Source: Paenibacillus sp. JZ16
GTDB lineage: Bacteria > Bacillota > Bacilli > Paenibacillales > Paenibacillaceae
Assembly: GCF_015326965.1 (NCBI RefSeq)
Contig: NZ_CP017659.1
Coordinates: 5,336,001-5,400,000, forward strand
Length of the DNA: 64,000 nucleotides
Direction: 5' to 3'
The position numbers and the translations under genes are program-made. Positions 1 to 8,500 of the stretch are shown piece by piece (position 1 is the stretch's first letter; the number at the start of each line of letters is the position of its first letter). The notes below the pieces were generated by a model, which did not search any database, was not told where the DNA came from, and was given only the letters and a program-made list of their open reading frames with translations.

Positions 1-572
1 AGCATGACGCCTCCGGAGATGGTGGAGCCGGAGCGGGAGAAGCCCGGCCAGAGCGACAGACACTGAATCAGACCGACGCTGAATGCCTGTCTGTACGTAA
101 TTTGGTCGACAGTGACCACGTTCGGTTCTTTTTTCGAGCTGACTTTATCGGCAACGATCATGAAGACGGCTCCGATCACAAGTCCGATAAGCACCGTTTC
201 GGTGGAAAATAAATGCTCGTCAATCAGGTCTTCGAACAAGACGCCCAGAACACCGGCCGGAATCAAACCGACGATAACCTGGCTGAGCTTCAATCTGCCT
301 GTACCCGCCGGTACGCCGGCTTCAGGCTTTTTGCGTTTGAGTCCCAAGAGATCCAGGAAGCGGTCCTTAAACACAACGAGGACGGCGAGAATGGAGCCAA
401 GCTGAATGACAACCTTGAAGGTGTTGGCTACGTATTTCGTCAGAAACTCCTCGGATTTCAGCCACATATCATCAACGATGATCATATGTCCGGTTGAGGA
501 TACAGGAGCGAACTCGGTCAGTCCCTCGACGATTCCCAGAATAATTGCTTTCAGGATGGTTAAAAAATCCAT
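1..572 (-). CDS. uppP: Undecaprenyl-diphosphatase UppP (BacA), C-terminus cut by window edge
   Basis: Membrane phosphatase that recycles undecaprenyl pyrophosphate to the lipid carrier for peptidoglycan synthesis and gives basal bacitracin resistance. The start is the ATG at 570-572; the N-terminus contains the family glutamate-rich motif (GIVEGLTEFAPVSSTGH). Further on, near the window edge, the second family signature PGFSRSGSTISGG is readable on the minus strand. The remaining codons lie left of position 1, so the length cannot be judged. It sits beside a DedA-family gene on the same strand; both families are linked to undecaprenyl-phosphate recycling, although co-transcription is only inferred. 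Identity is secure from the two signature motifs. Confidence 0.93.
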   Translation of the reverse strand, partial: MDFLTILKAIILGIVEGLTEFAPVSSTGHMIIVDDMWLKSEEFLTKYVANTFKVVIQLGSILAVLVVFKDRFLDLLGLKRKKPEAGVPAGTGRLKLSQVIVGLIPAGVLGVLFEDLIDEHLFSTETVLIGLVIGAVFMIVADKVSSKKEPNVVTVDQITYRQAFSVGLIQCLSLWPGFSRSGSTISGGVM

Positions 573-677
573 GACCTATAGTCTCTCCCTTACAAAAAAT
601 ATTAAATGTAATGATATGAATGATGAATGGCATGAAGTGCGTGATTCAATCTTCAACTTTTCAGCGGGCACCCGATT

Positions 678-1289
678 TTAAGCTGACTTTCTCCGCTTGC
701 GGAAGAAAAGGAACAGAAACGCAATCCCGGCCACAGCTATTACAGCATAAGCGATATTGGAATAGACGTCCATGAAAGCCACGATTTTTTCCCATGAACC
801 GCCGACGGCGGCTCCCACGCATACCAGAATAACGTTCCAGATCAGTGTACCGATCGTCGTGAAGAGGAGGAACATGCCGAACTTCATGTTGGACATCCCC
901 GCCGGGATGGAGATCAGGCTTCGGATCAGTGGAATCATGCGGCAGAACAGGACGGTCCAGTAGCCGTATTTATCAAACCACGCATCCGCCTTGCGGATGT
1001 CTTCTTTTTTGACGCGGAGGATATGTCCCCAACGATCCACGATTTTTTCAAGCCGCTCGACATCGAGCAGGCGACCAATCCCGTACAGAATAACAGCACC
1101 GGCTATAGATCCGATCGTAGCGGCAATGATAACGCCTGGCACCGTCAATTTTGTGTAGGTGGTCATGAATCCGCCGAAGGTAAGAATGACCTCGGAGGGG
1201 ATTGGAGGAAACACGTTTTCCAGGGCAATCATCAGCAGGATGCCGATATAGCCGAACTGCTCCATAATATCCGTAATCCAGTTTTCCAA
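678..1289 (-). CDS. DedA family membrane protein
   Basis: A 203-residue polytopic membrane protein with the DedA/SNARE-associated pattern: an N-terminal re-entrant helix with ENVFPPIPSE (about residues 24-33), the central arginine-rich stretch FCRMIPLIRSLISIPAG (about 115-131) and C-terminal hydrophobic helices ending in a basic tail (FRKRRKSA). DedA proteins act as lipid flippases or scramblases; several Gram-positive members recycle undecaprenyl phosphate across the membrane. The start is TTG at 1287-1289 with AGAGGTG eight bases upstream. It lies next to uppP, so a shared role in lipid-carrier recycling is plausible but not shown by the sequence. Confidence 0.9.
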   Translation of the reverse strand: MENWITDIMEQFGYIGILLMIALENVFPPIPSEVILTFGGFMTTYTKLTVPGVIIAATIGSIAGAVILYGIGRLLDVERLEKIVDRWGHILRVKKEDIRKADAWFDKYGYWTVLFCRMIPLIRSLISIPAGMSNMKFGMFLLFTTIGTLIWNVILVCVGAAVGGSWEKIVAFMDVYSNIAYAVIAVAGIAFLFLFFRKRRKSA

Positions 1290-1312
1290 AAGTTACACCT
1301 CTTTCAAATGAT

Positions 1313-1333
1313 AAGGATGCCACTGCCATCCTT
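1313..1333 (-). terminator. Short stem-loop after the Bce permease gene
   Basis: AAGGATG/CATCCTT arms with a 7-base loop sit exactly at the 3' end of the permease gene, but no T-run follows. It may be an mRNA 3' stabiliser or a weak terminator ahead of the DedA gene. Confidence 0.3.
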
Positions 1334-3282
1334 TATATAAGGGTCTGCTTCAGCTTGCGCAGATATTGACTGCGGATGAAGAAGAAATACAGAACCTGCA
1401 TCATCAGGAAGCTGATCAGCACGATGCCCATTTCTGCCGCAATGGATAAATAGAAGTAGCTCTGCAGCGCCACAAAAGCAAAGATGCTGTGCACAATCGC
1501 AAGGCCGATCGGTACAAAAAACAGCAGCGCCAGCTGTCCGGTGACGATCCGCCGGAACTCCTTATCGGTCATTCCAAGCCGGGATATCGTGGCATAATGC
1601 CTGCGGTCATAATCCAGATCGGCATAGAGACGGAAGTACAGGAAGCTTCCCGCCGCGATAAAAAACACCGTACCCACAAGCAGTGCCGCGAAGAGCAGCA
1701 TATTGTACAGGCTGTCCCTGAGGGCAAACAGCGTGCCGCTGACCGCCAGCGCATAAGGCTGGTCCATCTCATAACGCACCGCCCCGCGTGGGGCCAGATG
1801 AGGGACGATGCCCTCAGTCTTCGTGAAATCATCCACATAGAAGCCGGTGTACCGCTCTAGCCGAACCGGATTCGTGATGGCGGCGAAGGCTTCGTCACTG
1901 ACCACAAGCCCGCCGAAGCGGGAATCGTTGTCCATTTCCGGCAGCAAATATTCCGGTACGCCGACATGATCGGAATAACCGGTTTCATGCAGGAGGATTT
2001 CGGAATCATGGATCCGGTATGAAGCGTGCTCCCGATCACGGATATAAGCTCTGTCATTTTGCGAGGCAATGAGAACAAGAGCATCCTCACCGCTCAGCGG
2101 CTGTTCATCAAATGGCAGCCCCGCCATCAGCACCGCCGCCTTATAGTCGGAGAAGGAGATCAGTGCCAACGGATTTTGCAACTGCCCGACCTGCGCGGAA
2201 GCCGGCTGGGCTTCCGTATATTTCACGCGAAACGATAGCGTTTCAAACGGTATTTTCTTCGATTCAAGCTCCTGTCGAATTTCATGTAAATGCTGCTTCT
2301 CGGAGGTGTCTCCCGTTTTGGCAAGATAGCCGATGGCAGCAGGGAAATCCTCATTGAATTGCTTCGTGAGCACCGGGATGGAGGCAAATACGCCTACCGA
2401 GCAAAAGGAAACAGCCAGCACGATGGTTACCATCGAGAACATCTGTGCATGATCCTTAAGCCGGTAATGCAGGCTGGATAGCGAGATCAGCCTGGTCCGT
2501 CTCCAGGCTAACCGGCGGCTCTGTTTCAGCCTTCGCACAAGAGCAACGCCTAGCTGCGTATACAACAGATAGGTGCCGATCATCGTCATGAAGGTAACCG
2601 GAAACATTCGCAGCGCGAGAGTCGACGCGCTTGTCGTGGCCGCCAAGCTGTAGCTGACCACCAGCAGCACGGCTGCCAATATGGATAACCTGGGCGATGT
2701 CCTGGGCGCCGTTTTCGGCCGCTGTCCGGACTGAAACAGATCGATCAACGCTTTAGGACGCAGCAGCCAGGATGTGCACAGCGAGATGATGATAAACAGC
2801 AGCACGTAACTTGCGACCGTCAGTCCAAGCGCACGCAGGGGCAGTCGAAACGGCAGGGGCGGGATTCCAAGAAAGGCCGAACCAGCCATCAGAAACAGCT
2901 TGCCTGTAATGACGCCGAATAGGATGCCCGTTGCAATGGCGCTAACGCCGATGATCATATTTTCGAGAAATACCATCTTGTTAAACTGGCGATCCGTCAT
3001 GCCATGCATGAACAGAATGCCGAACTCGCGCTTGCGCGTCTTTAGAAAGGCCCCGACGGAATACAGCACGAAGAAAAACGAGAATACATACATGATCAGC
3101 TCGGCGCCGAGCATCGCTTGGATAACAACCGGATAGAACATCTCGTCGGCTATCGAAGGATGGAACAGGAACAGCGCGCACACAAAGAATATCATGACGG
3201 AGAATGCGCTGCTTAAGAAATAGGCCGCATAGGTCCGCTTATTCCTCAGGACATTCCTAAAAGCGAATTGTCGAAAGGTCAT
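1333..3282 (-). CDS. BceB-type ABC transporter permease (FtsX family) for peptide antibiotic resistance
   Basis: A 649-residue permease starting MTFRQFAFRNVLRNKRTYAAYF, the usual cytoplasmic start of BceB-like proteins. It has about ten membrane helices in the 1+3+2+1+3 arrangement, with a large extracytoplasmic domain (about residues 310-500) between helices 7 and 8. In this family that domain contacts the antimicrobial peptide and the permease also forms the sensing complex with the kinase. I chose the ATG at 3280-3282 because GGGAGGAGG lies seven bases upstream; an upstream in-frame ATG at 3426 would run 48 residues into the ATPase gene. It overlaps the ATPase stop by 26 bases, indicating translational coupling. 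The peptide ligand cannot be read from the sequence. Confidence 0.92.
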   Translation of the reverse strand: MTFRQFAFRNVLRNKRTYAAYFLSSAFSVMIFFVCALFLFHPSIADEMFYPVVIQAMLGAELIMYVFSFFFVLYSVGAFLKTRKREFGILFMHGMTDRQFNKMVFLENMIIGVSAIATGILFGVITGKLFLMAGSAFLGIPPLPFRLPLRALGLTVASYVLLFIIISLCTSWLLRPKALIDLFQSGQRPKTAPRTSPRLSILAAVLLVVSYSLAATTSASTLALRMFPVTFMTMIGTYLLYTQLGVALVRRLKQSRRLAWRRTRLISLSSLHYRLKDHAQMFSMVTIVLAVSFCSVGVFASIPVLTKQFNEDFPAAIGYLAKTGDTSEKQHLHEIRQELESKKIPFETLSFRVKYTEAQPASAQVGQLQNPLALISFSDYKAAVLMAGLPFDEQPLSGEDALVLIASQNDRAYIRDREHASYRIHDSEILLHETGYSDHVGVPEYLLPEMDNDSRFGGLVVSDEAFAAITNPVRLERYTGFYVDDFTKTEGIVPHLAPRGAVRYEMDQPYALAVSGTLFALRDSLYNMLLFAALLVGTVFFIAAGSFLYFRLYADLDYDRRHYATISRLGMTDKEFRRIVTGQLALLFFVPIGLAIVHSIFAFVALQSYFYLSIAAEMGIVLISFLMMQVLYFFFIRSQYLRKLKQTLI

Positions 3283-4027
3283 GACTGCCTCCTCCCAGTA
3301 AAGCCAGCATATCGATGATTTTCTGGAAAAAGGCTTGGCGGTTGTCACCGCAATACATTTCATTATATAGTTGTCCGTCCTTGATGAACAAGACGCGGTC
3401 ACAGTAGCTGGCTGCCACCGGATCATGAGTGACCATGAGAATCGTTGCGGAAGCCTCTTTACTCGATGCGGAAAGCGTCTGCATCACCTCTTTGGAGGCT
3501 TTGGAGTCCAGGTTGCCGGTGGGCTCGTCAGCGAGAATCAGGGAGGGCTCCTGAATGAGCGCCCTGGCAATGGCAGTACGCTGCATCTGTCCGCCGGAAA
3601 TCTCATAGGTATGCTTATGCAGAATGGACCCGATGCCGAGTCGATCCGCGATCCGGCTCAGCCGGCTGCCCATTTCGTCCAGCGGCACGCCTTCCAGCGT
3701 TAACGGGAGAACGATATTTTCCTCAACGGTGAGCGTATCCAGCAGGTTGAAGTGCTGGAAGACGAAGCCCAGCTCCCGGCGCCGAAACAGAGCGGTGTCG
3801 CTTCTGCTGAGCAGATGAGGATTGCGCCCATTGATGATCACTTCCCCGGCCGTGGGCTGATCAATAGTTGCAATCAGATTGAGGAGCGTGGTTTTTCCGC
3901 TGCCGGATGGACCCATAATGCCGACGAACTCTCCTTTGGCGACGTTGAAGTGAATATTGTTCAGCGCTTGGAACGCCACTTTGCCCTCGTAGATTTTGGA
4001 TAGATGCTTGACGCTCAGGATGGGCAT
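3257..4027 (-). CDS. BceA-type ABC transporter ATP-binding protein
   Basis: A 256-residue ATPase of the MacB/LolD/BceA branch. Walker A GPSGSGKTT is at residues 39-47, the Q-loop at FVFQHFN, the signature ISGGQMQRTAIARAL in the middle, Walker B LILADEPTGNLDS, and the switch histidine in MVTHDP. It powers the adjacent FtsX-type permease, removing or freeing lipid II-cycle targets from peptide antibiotics. The C-terminal about 35 residues after the switch region are specific to this gene and overlap the permease start. It is preceded by a strong operator (4091-4123) and lies downstream of the kinase/regulator pair, the normal Bce arrangement. Confidence 0.94.
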   Translation of the reverse strand: MPILSVKHLSKIYEGKVAFQALNNIHFNVAKGEFVGIMGPSGSGKTTLLNLIATIDQPTAGEVIINGRNPHLLSRSDTALFRRRELGFVFQHFNLLDTLTVEENIVLPLTLEGVPLDEMGSRLSRIADRLGIGSILHKHTYEISGGQMQRTAIARALIQEPSLILADEPTGNLDSKASKEVMQTLSASSKEASATILMVTHDPVAASYCDRVLFIKDGQLYNEMYCGDNRQAFFQKIIDMLALLGGGSHDLSTIRF

Positions 4028-4055
4028 ATCTTCACTCCTCTATAACGATGATCTC

Positions 4056-4123
4056 ATTGTAAAAGATTCGGTTGCCTCCATGCCATATTCGTAACTTACA
4101 GTTACCTTACAACCTTGTAAGGT
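4056..4123 (-). promoter_or_regulatory. Regulator operator and promoter of the Bce-type transporter genes
   Basis: Between kinase and ATPase genes lies a dense cluster of repeats. 4104-4123 is an almost perfect palindrome (ACCTTACAA-CC-TTGTAAGGT, nine-base arms, two-base spacer). 4091-4105 is a second dyad (GTAACT-TAC-AGTTAC). TTACA occurs at 4096-4100 and 4107-4111, an 11-base period typical of OmpR-family regulators. On the minus strand a -10-like TACAAT (4056-4061 complement) lies about 30 bases downstream with no good -35, as expected for an activator-dependent promoter. The likely binder is the regulator encoded at 5216-5926. Confidence 0.7.
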
Positions 4124-4211
4124 TTCTTGAACGGCCGTAAGTTAGATCAGGGGCTGCCACTGCCATAGTATCCGAATGGGCACTTTAGCAGCTGCCCTGC
4201 TCGTCATTAAG

Positions 4212-5219
4212 CTATTGTACAATGTGGCCTGAAGAATCCGTAAAAATGATACGGACCGTCGTTCCTTCATCCACTTTGGATTCGATCTCGAAGGCATGTC
4301 CAAGCTTATCGCATATTTGTTTGACAAGAAACAGCCCCATGCCTGTCGATTCTTGGAACCTGCGACCGTTCTCTCCGGTGAAATAGGGGTCGAACACCCG
4401 CGGGAGATCGCTTTGGGGAATGCCGATCCCTTCGTCCCGGATCTCAAGCACAACTTGATTCTCCCGGGTGTAGCCGTTAAAAAAGAGGGTGCCTTGTTCC
4501 TTCAGCGTATACCGAACCGCATTGGTCAGCAGCTGCGTCAGCACAAAAGAGAGCCATTTCTCGTCGGTGGCCACCGTTAGTCCGGAATCGATCCGGATGG
4601 ACGGGTAAATTCTCCGCCGGATAAACAAACGCTTTTGCTCGGAAGTGACATGACGGACGATTCGTTGAAGCGGCAGGTTCTCCACGTGAAAATCATGCTC
4701 GAACGTATCAAGCCTTGCGGTATACAGCACCAGATCAAGCCCTTTTTTGAGTCGGTCCAGCTCGTCGCCGATCGCGGCGAAACGGGGATCATCGTCATCC
4801 TGAAGAATCAGGTGAATGACCGAAATCGGCGTTTTCATCTGGTGGGCCCATTGGTTGATGAACTGAAGATGTCCTTCAATTTTATGTTTATAGTTATGCA
4901 GATCCGTGGTGTAATGCCGGAACTGGGTTTTTAGCAGCTGATGAAGCGCTTCAGCGAGCGGAGTGTGAGAGGATTCTGCCGAGGATTCGCCGGTGAGGGA
5001 TTCTCCCGGGAGTGGCTGCTCTAATCGTTTATAGAACGAACGGTTGGCAATAAAGCGAAAGGCCAGATAGCCGAGAAGCAGCAGTAAGCTGATGATGCCC
5101 GCGTATAGACTGACCGTCAAATTGCGATAACCATCCAGTCTGTAAATGAGCGTTATCAACATAAGCTGGGCAATGTATACCATTATTAAGGGACGCTGTT
5201 CTTGCAGGAATAGCTTCAT
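4212..5219 (-). CDS. BceS-type intramembrane-sensing histidine kinase
   Basis: A 335-residue kinase with two N-terminal membrane helices (about 12-30 and 36-56) separated by only a few residues, so it has no extracellular sensor and no HAMP domain: the hallmark of BceS-like kinases, which sense through the transporter. The phosphoacceptor is in WAHQMKTPISVIHLIL (about residue 125); the ATPase domain has the N-box (LLTNAVRYT), G1 (RDEGIGIP) and G2 (STGMGLFLVK). It overlaps the regulator stop by four bases (ATGA) and is followed by a 184-base gap holding the transporter operator. Confidence 0.92.
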   Translation of the reverse strand: MKLFLQEQRPLIMVYIAQLMLITLIYRLDGYRNLTVSLYAGIISLLLLLGYLAFRFIANRSFYKRLEQPLPGESLTGESSAESSHTPLAEALHQLLKTQFRHYTTDLHNYKHKIEGHLQFINQWAHQMKTPISVIHLILQDDDDPRFAAIGDELDRLKKGLDLVLYTARLDTFEHDFHVENLPLQRIVRHVTSEQKRLFIRRRIYPSIRIDSGLTVATDEKWLSFVLTQLLTNAVRYTLKEQGTLFFNGYTRENQVVLEIRDEGIGIPQSDLPRVFDPYFTGENGRRFQESTGMGLFLVKQICDKLGHAFEIESKVDEGTTVRIIFTDSSGHIVQ

Positions 5220-5926
5220 GCTTCGTCCCTCCAGTTCGGTACCAGTCGATAGCCGCGACCGCGCACGGTTTGAAGGCCATCCTCGATCCCGAGGGCAGCG
5301 AGTTTCTTGCGGACGCGGGTGATGTATACGTTCAGCGTATTATCGTCCACAAAGGCCTGATCATCCCATATTTTCTCGAGAAGCCGGTCTCTGCTGACGA
5401 TCTGCTCGGGCTTCTTCATTAACTCGTCCAATATTTTGGCTTCGGTATGGCTGATCTCCGTCTGGGTATGCTCAAGGGACAGAGAGAGACGTTCAACGTC
5501 GAGCGTAAGTCCGGCGACGCTCAGAACCCGCTCATTCTGAGCGACAGCATAGGAGCCGTAGGCACGCCGGAGCTGACTCTTGATCTTGGCCATGGCAATC
5601 TCGTAGTCAAAAGGTTTGGTTATATAATCGTCGGCGCCGTTTTCCAAGGCCATCACCTGATCCATTTTCCCGTCACGGGCGGAGATGAAAATAATCGGGC
5701 AGGTGGAGAGGCTGCGGAACTGGCGGCACCAGTAATAGCCGTCGTATTTTGGCAGATTGATATCCAGAAGCACAAGGTGGGGGTCATACGATTCAAATTG
5801 ATCGCGTACCGTCTCGAAGTCATGAACGGACTGCGTCATGTAACCGAATTTATGAAGATACTCTTTCAGCAGGTTAACCAGTCCGGTATCGTCTTCGACA
5901 ATAAAGATTTTGAACATATCGATCAT
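5216..5926 (-). CDS. BceR-type OmpR-family response regulator
   Basis: Receiver domain with the acidic pair in FIVEDD, the phosphoacceptor aspartate in VLLDINLP and the conserved lysine in YITKPFD, followed by an OmpR/PhoB winged helix ending RVRKKL...VRGRGYRL. It should activate the ATPase/permease genes when phosphorylated by the neighbouring kinase. I start it at ATG 5926 (MIDMFKIF) because AAGGG lies close upstream; an ATG at 5944 lacks a ribosome-binding site, and an ATG at 5917 would give the shortest, most family-like N-terminus. The order regulator, kinase, ATPase, permease is the canonical Bce module. Confidence 0.92.
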   Translation of the reverse strand: MIDMFKIFIVEDDTGLVNLLKEYLHKFGYMTQSVHDFETVRDQFESYDPHLVLLDINLPKYDGYYWCRQFRSLSTCPIIFISARDGKMDQVMALENGADDYITKPFDYEIAMAKIKSQLRRAYGSYAVAQNERVLSVAGLTLDVERLSLSLEHTQTEISHTEAKILDELMKKPEQIVSRDRLLEKIWDDQAFVDDNTLNVYITRVRKKLAALGIEDGLQTVRGRGYRLVPNWRDEA

Positions 5927-6086
5927 AGTCCCTTCATTCGACATTCTAGTACCGACTGTATTGTACCAAATTGTAAAGATTTAAGGAAAAAATATGTTAG
6001 CAAAGACAGCGGAAACCACTGCTGAAACGAAAGGTATCTACAGACAGCCGCTCCGTGAACGAACGGTGCATGAAGGGGATTACAGG

Positions 6087-7580
6087 CTAAGGAATGATGC
6101 CCGGCCACTCGGCACGAAAAACCGTTCCTTGGTTGACCGTGCTGTCTACGCTCATCTGCCCCCCATGCGCGGAAATGATGGATTGGGTAATGGATAATCC
6201 AAGACCCGCACCGCCATACTGTCTGGTCCGGGATTCGTCGATACGGTAGAAGCGCTCGAACAGATGGGGGAGATGCTCCTTCGGAATCCCGGCTCCGTTA
6301 TCGGCAACCCGCAATACGACCTGGTCCTTGGTTTTATTAACCGATACGGTAATCTGCCCTGTGGTAGAGTCAGTATGCTGTACCGCATTATGAAAGAGGT
6401 TGTAGATGACCTGTTTGATCTTATCGGGGTCACACCGGCACAGCACCGGCATCGTTTGAATCGCTACACTCCTGCCTTGGGCAAGCATCTGTAGATGAGG
6501 CTCCATTTCAAGCAGCAGCTGATCCAGCCGGGTTTCCTGCAGATGGAGCTCCGGCTTGCGATCAAGCTTGGCTAACAGAAGTAAATCCTCAACCAATTTC
6601 TTCATGCGCTTGGATTCCCCGTGCATGCTGGATAGTGCAGCATGCAGCTGCTCCGGGTTGTCTGCGGCGCCGCGGCCCAGCACCTCCAGAAAGCCGTGAA
6701 TCGAAGTAAGCGGCGTTCGCAGCTCATGGGAAGCATCGGCAATAAACCTCCGCATCTGCTCTTTGGCTTCGCGTTCGGCTTCAAACGCATCCTCGAGCCT
6801 TTCCAGCATGCCGTTAAACGATTCGGCCAAGCGGTCAATCTCCCGTTGACCCTGCACGGCGGGAAAACGCTCCGCCAAATTTCCGGCATCCGTGCGTTCG
6901 ACCGTTTCGACCATTCGGTTCAGCGGGTGGAGCGTCCGGCGCAGCAATGGCAGGTACAATGCAATCCCCGCAGCCATGGCAAGTAAAGCCAGTACGGCAA
7001 AAATCAGCAGCTGCCGCAACAGAACGGCATGCAGCGGCTGCGTATCCAATCCAAGCTGCAGCACACCTGAGGGGCTGTTTGGGTTGCCGTAAGGACGAAA
7101 GACAATGATCTGCTCGATGCCTTCGGCATTGTCGATCACTTCATACGAAATAGGCTGATGCCCCTGGAATTTCTCCAGAATCGCTGAATAAGCCTCTGCT
7201 GTCAGCTGTGGCGCGGACAGACCATTGCCAGCGGCGAGGTCGGTGTAGCCTCCATCAGCTTCTATCTTGGCAAGCGACATATTCGGCAGAAAAAACATAG
7301 GTCTGTCTCCCTGACGCGGATTTTCCGGAAGGGCTTCGTTATTTCGCCCTGCAGACCGGTTACGCGGCTCCCGATCAGGCTCCCACACCTCCACGGGGAT
7401 AGAGCGGGCCTGAAGGAAAAGCGCTTCGGCTTGATTGCGGAACAGGGCATTTTTCATTAACACATATTGCAATGCGCCGATCAGCACGAGCAGAAGCGCC
7501 AAGACGATGAGGGATCGTGACAAGAGCTGCGTACGTAGAGACGTAGGTCCGGATGAACCTGTCCGATTTCGTAAACTCAT
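6087..7580 (-). CDS. HAMP-containing sensor histidine kinase
   Basis: A 497-residue kinase: membrane helix at about 20-42, an extracytoplasmic sensor of about 140 residues, second helix at about 185-207, HAMP linker (LHPLNRMVETVERTDAGNL), HisKA with the acceptor in FIADASHELRTPLTSIHGF, then the ATPase domain with NLFHNAVQHT, VADNGAGIP, ERFYRIDESR and GAGLGLSI. The sensor domain begins with a basic, Asn/Arg-rich segment and has no fold I can name. It overlaps the upstream regulator by four bases (ATGA at 7577-7580). The overall layout resembles YkoH/CssS/ArlS-type kinases; the stimulus is unknown. Confidence 0.9.
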   Translation of the reverse strand: MSLRNRTGSSGPTSLRTQLLSRSLIVLALLLVLIGALQYVLMKNALFRNQAEALFLQARSIPVEVWEPDREPRNRSAGRNNEALPENPRQGDRPMFFLPNMSLAKIEADGGYTDLAAGNGLSAPQLTAEAYSAILEKFQGHQPISYEVIDNAEGIEQIIVFRPYGNPNSPSGVLQLGLDTQPLHAVLLRQLLIFAVLALLAMAAGIALYLPLLRRTLHPLNRMVETVERTDAGNLAERFPAVQGQREIDRLAESFNGMLERLEDAFEAEREAKEQMRRFIADASHELRTPLTSIHGFLEVLGRGAADNPEQLHAALSSMHGESKRMKKLVEDLLLLAKLDRKPELHLQETRLDQLLLEMEPHLQMLAQGRSVAIQTMPVLCRCDPDKIKQVIYNLFHNAVQHTDSTTGQITVSVNKTKDQVVLRVADNGAGIPKEHLPHLFERFYRIDESRTRQYGGAGLGLSITQSIISAHGGQMSVDSTVNQGTVFRAEWPGIIP

Positions 7581-8263
7581 GGCAAATCAACCCGGTAGCC
7601 GGCTCCGCGAAGCGTGCGAATGACCCGGTGTTCCTTATCGCTGAGCTTCTCGCGCAGGGATCGGATATAAACCTCCACGATGTTGTCCTCTCCGCCAAAG
7701 TCATAATCCCACACAATATTCAAAATGTTGGGTTTACTCAAAACACTGCCGTGTTTGGTCACAAGCAGTTTAAGCAGCTTATACTCCGTGGGTGACAGCT
7801 CAAGAGCCTCCCCATGGTATGCAATTTCTTTCTTGCGGTCGTCGATGGTGAATGGGCCAAGCTGGAGTTCACCCAGCAGGCTCGGGAACTGATTGCGCAG
7901 CCTTGCTTGAATTCGGGCAAGCAGCTCTTCGAAACTGAAGGGCTTGGCCATGTAATCATCCGCGCCAATCATGAGGCCCTTCACACGGTCATCAATCTCG
8001 TCCTTTGCGGTAAGCATGATGATCGCGACATCCCGGCTCTCCTCCTTCAACCGTCTGCATACCGCAAGTCCGTCCATTCCCGGCATCATCACATCGAGAA
8101 CGATGATATGCGGCTCGAATCGGCTTGCTTCCATTATTGCACGTTCCCCATCGGGGGCCGTTCGCACCTCAAACCCTTCATTATGGAGACCAAGCTCCAG
8201 AAACTGCAGGATATGCGGCTCGTCATCCACGAGCAAAATGCGAATACGATGCATTGATTCCAT
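7577..8263 (-). CDS. OmpR-family response regulator
   Basis: A 228-residue regulator: receiver with LLVDDEPHI, phosphoacceptor in IIVLDVMMPGMDG and lysine in YMAKPFSFEELLARI, then an OmpR-type winged helix with SPTEYKLLKLL and the terminal IRTLRGAGYRVDLP. ATG 8263 is preceded by AAGGGGAG nine bases upstream. It is translationally coupled to the kinase that follows. Four CTGAA repeats spaced exactly 11 bases lie 53-90 bases upstream (8316-8353), the pattern bound by PhoP-like OmpR-family dimers, so autoregulation is likely. Confidence 0.92.
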   Translation of the reverse strand: MESMHRIRILLVDDEPHILQFLELGLHNEGFEVRTAPDGERAIMEASRFEPHIIVLDVMMPGMDGLAVCRRLKEESRDVAIIMLTAKDEIDDRVKGLMIGADDYMAKPFSFEELLARIQARLRNQFPSLLGELQLGPFTIDDRKKEIAYHGEALELSPTEYKLLKLLVTKHGSVLSKPNILNIVWDYDFGGEDNIVEVYIRSLREKLSDKEHRVIRTLRGAGYRVDLP

Positions 8264-8315
8264 AGCACAAAACTCCCCTTATCTCATTCCTTCAACTTTA
8301 TCATACGTGCTCATC

Positions 8316-8353
8316 CTGAATGAAGACTGAACGTAAACTGAAAATAAACTGAA
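8316..8353 (-). promoter_or_regulatory. Four 11-bp-spaced direct repeats, probable response-regulator box
   Basis: CTGAA occurs at 8316, 8327, 8338 and 8349 on the plus strand (TTCAG toward the regulator gene on the minus strand), each exactly 11 bases apart; three of them extend to ACTGAA. One helical turn spacing places every copy on one DNA face, as in PhoP boxes (TT-A-CA plus five bases). The array lies just upstream of the regulator gene at 7577-8263. Confidence 0.65.
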
Positions 8354-8500
8354 AAGTGATTCGCAAATATGCATCCTCAATAAGGGAATTTAAGGATGTT
8401 GATATATATTCTGTTATCGTGGATACTATCTTAAAGCCGAGACAATCAATGCAGCACCTGTTCAAGGTCATCATGGATGGGTGAAAGGAGGAGACTGGAC

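Noticed and set aside
112..681. Several plus-strand frames at the left end
   Set aside because: They overlap uppP on the minus strand, which shows two family signatures; the frames have no recognisable domain.
3283..3426. 48-residue N-terminal extension of the Bce permease
   Set aside because: It overlaps the ATPase gene, has no membrane or family match, and the start at 3282 has an excellent ribosome-binding site.
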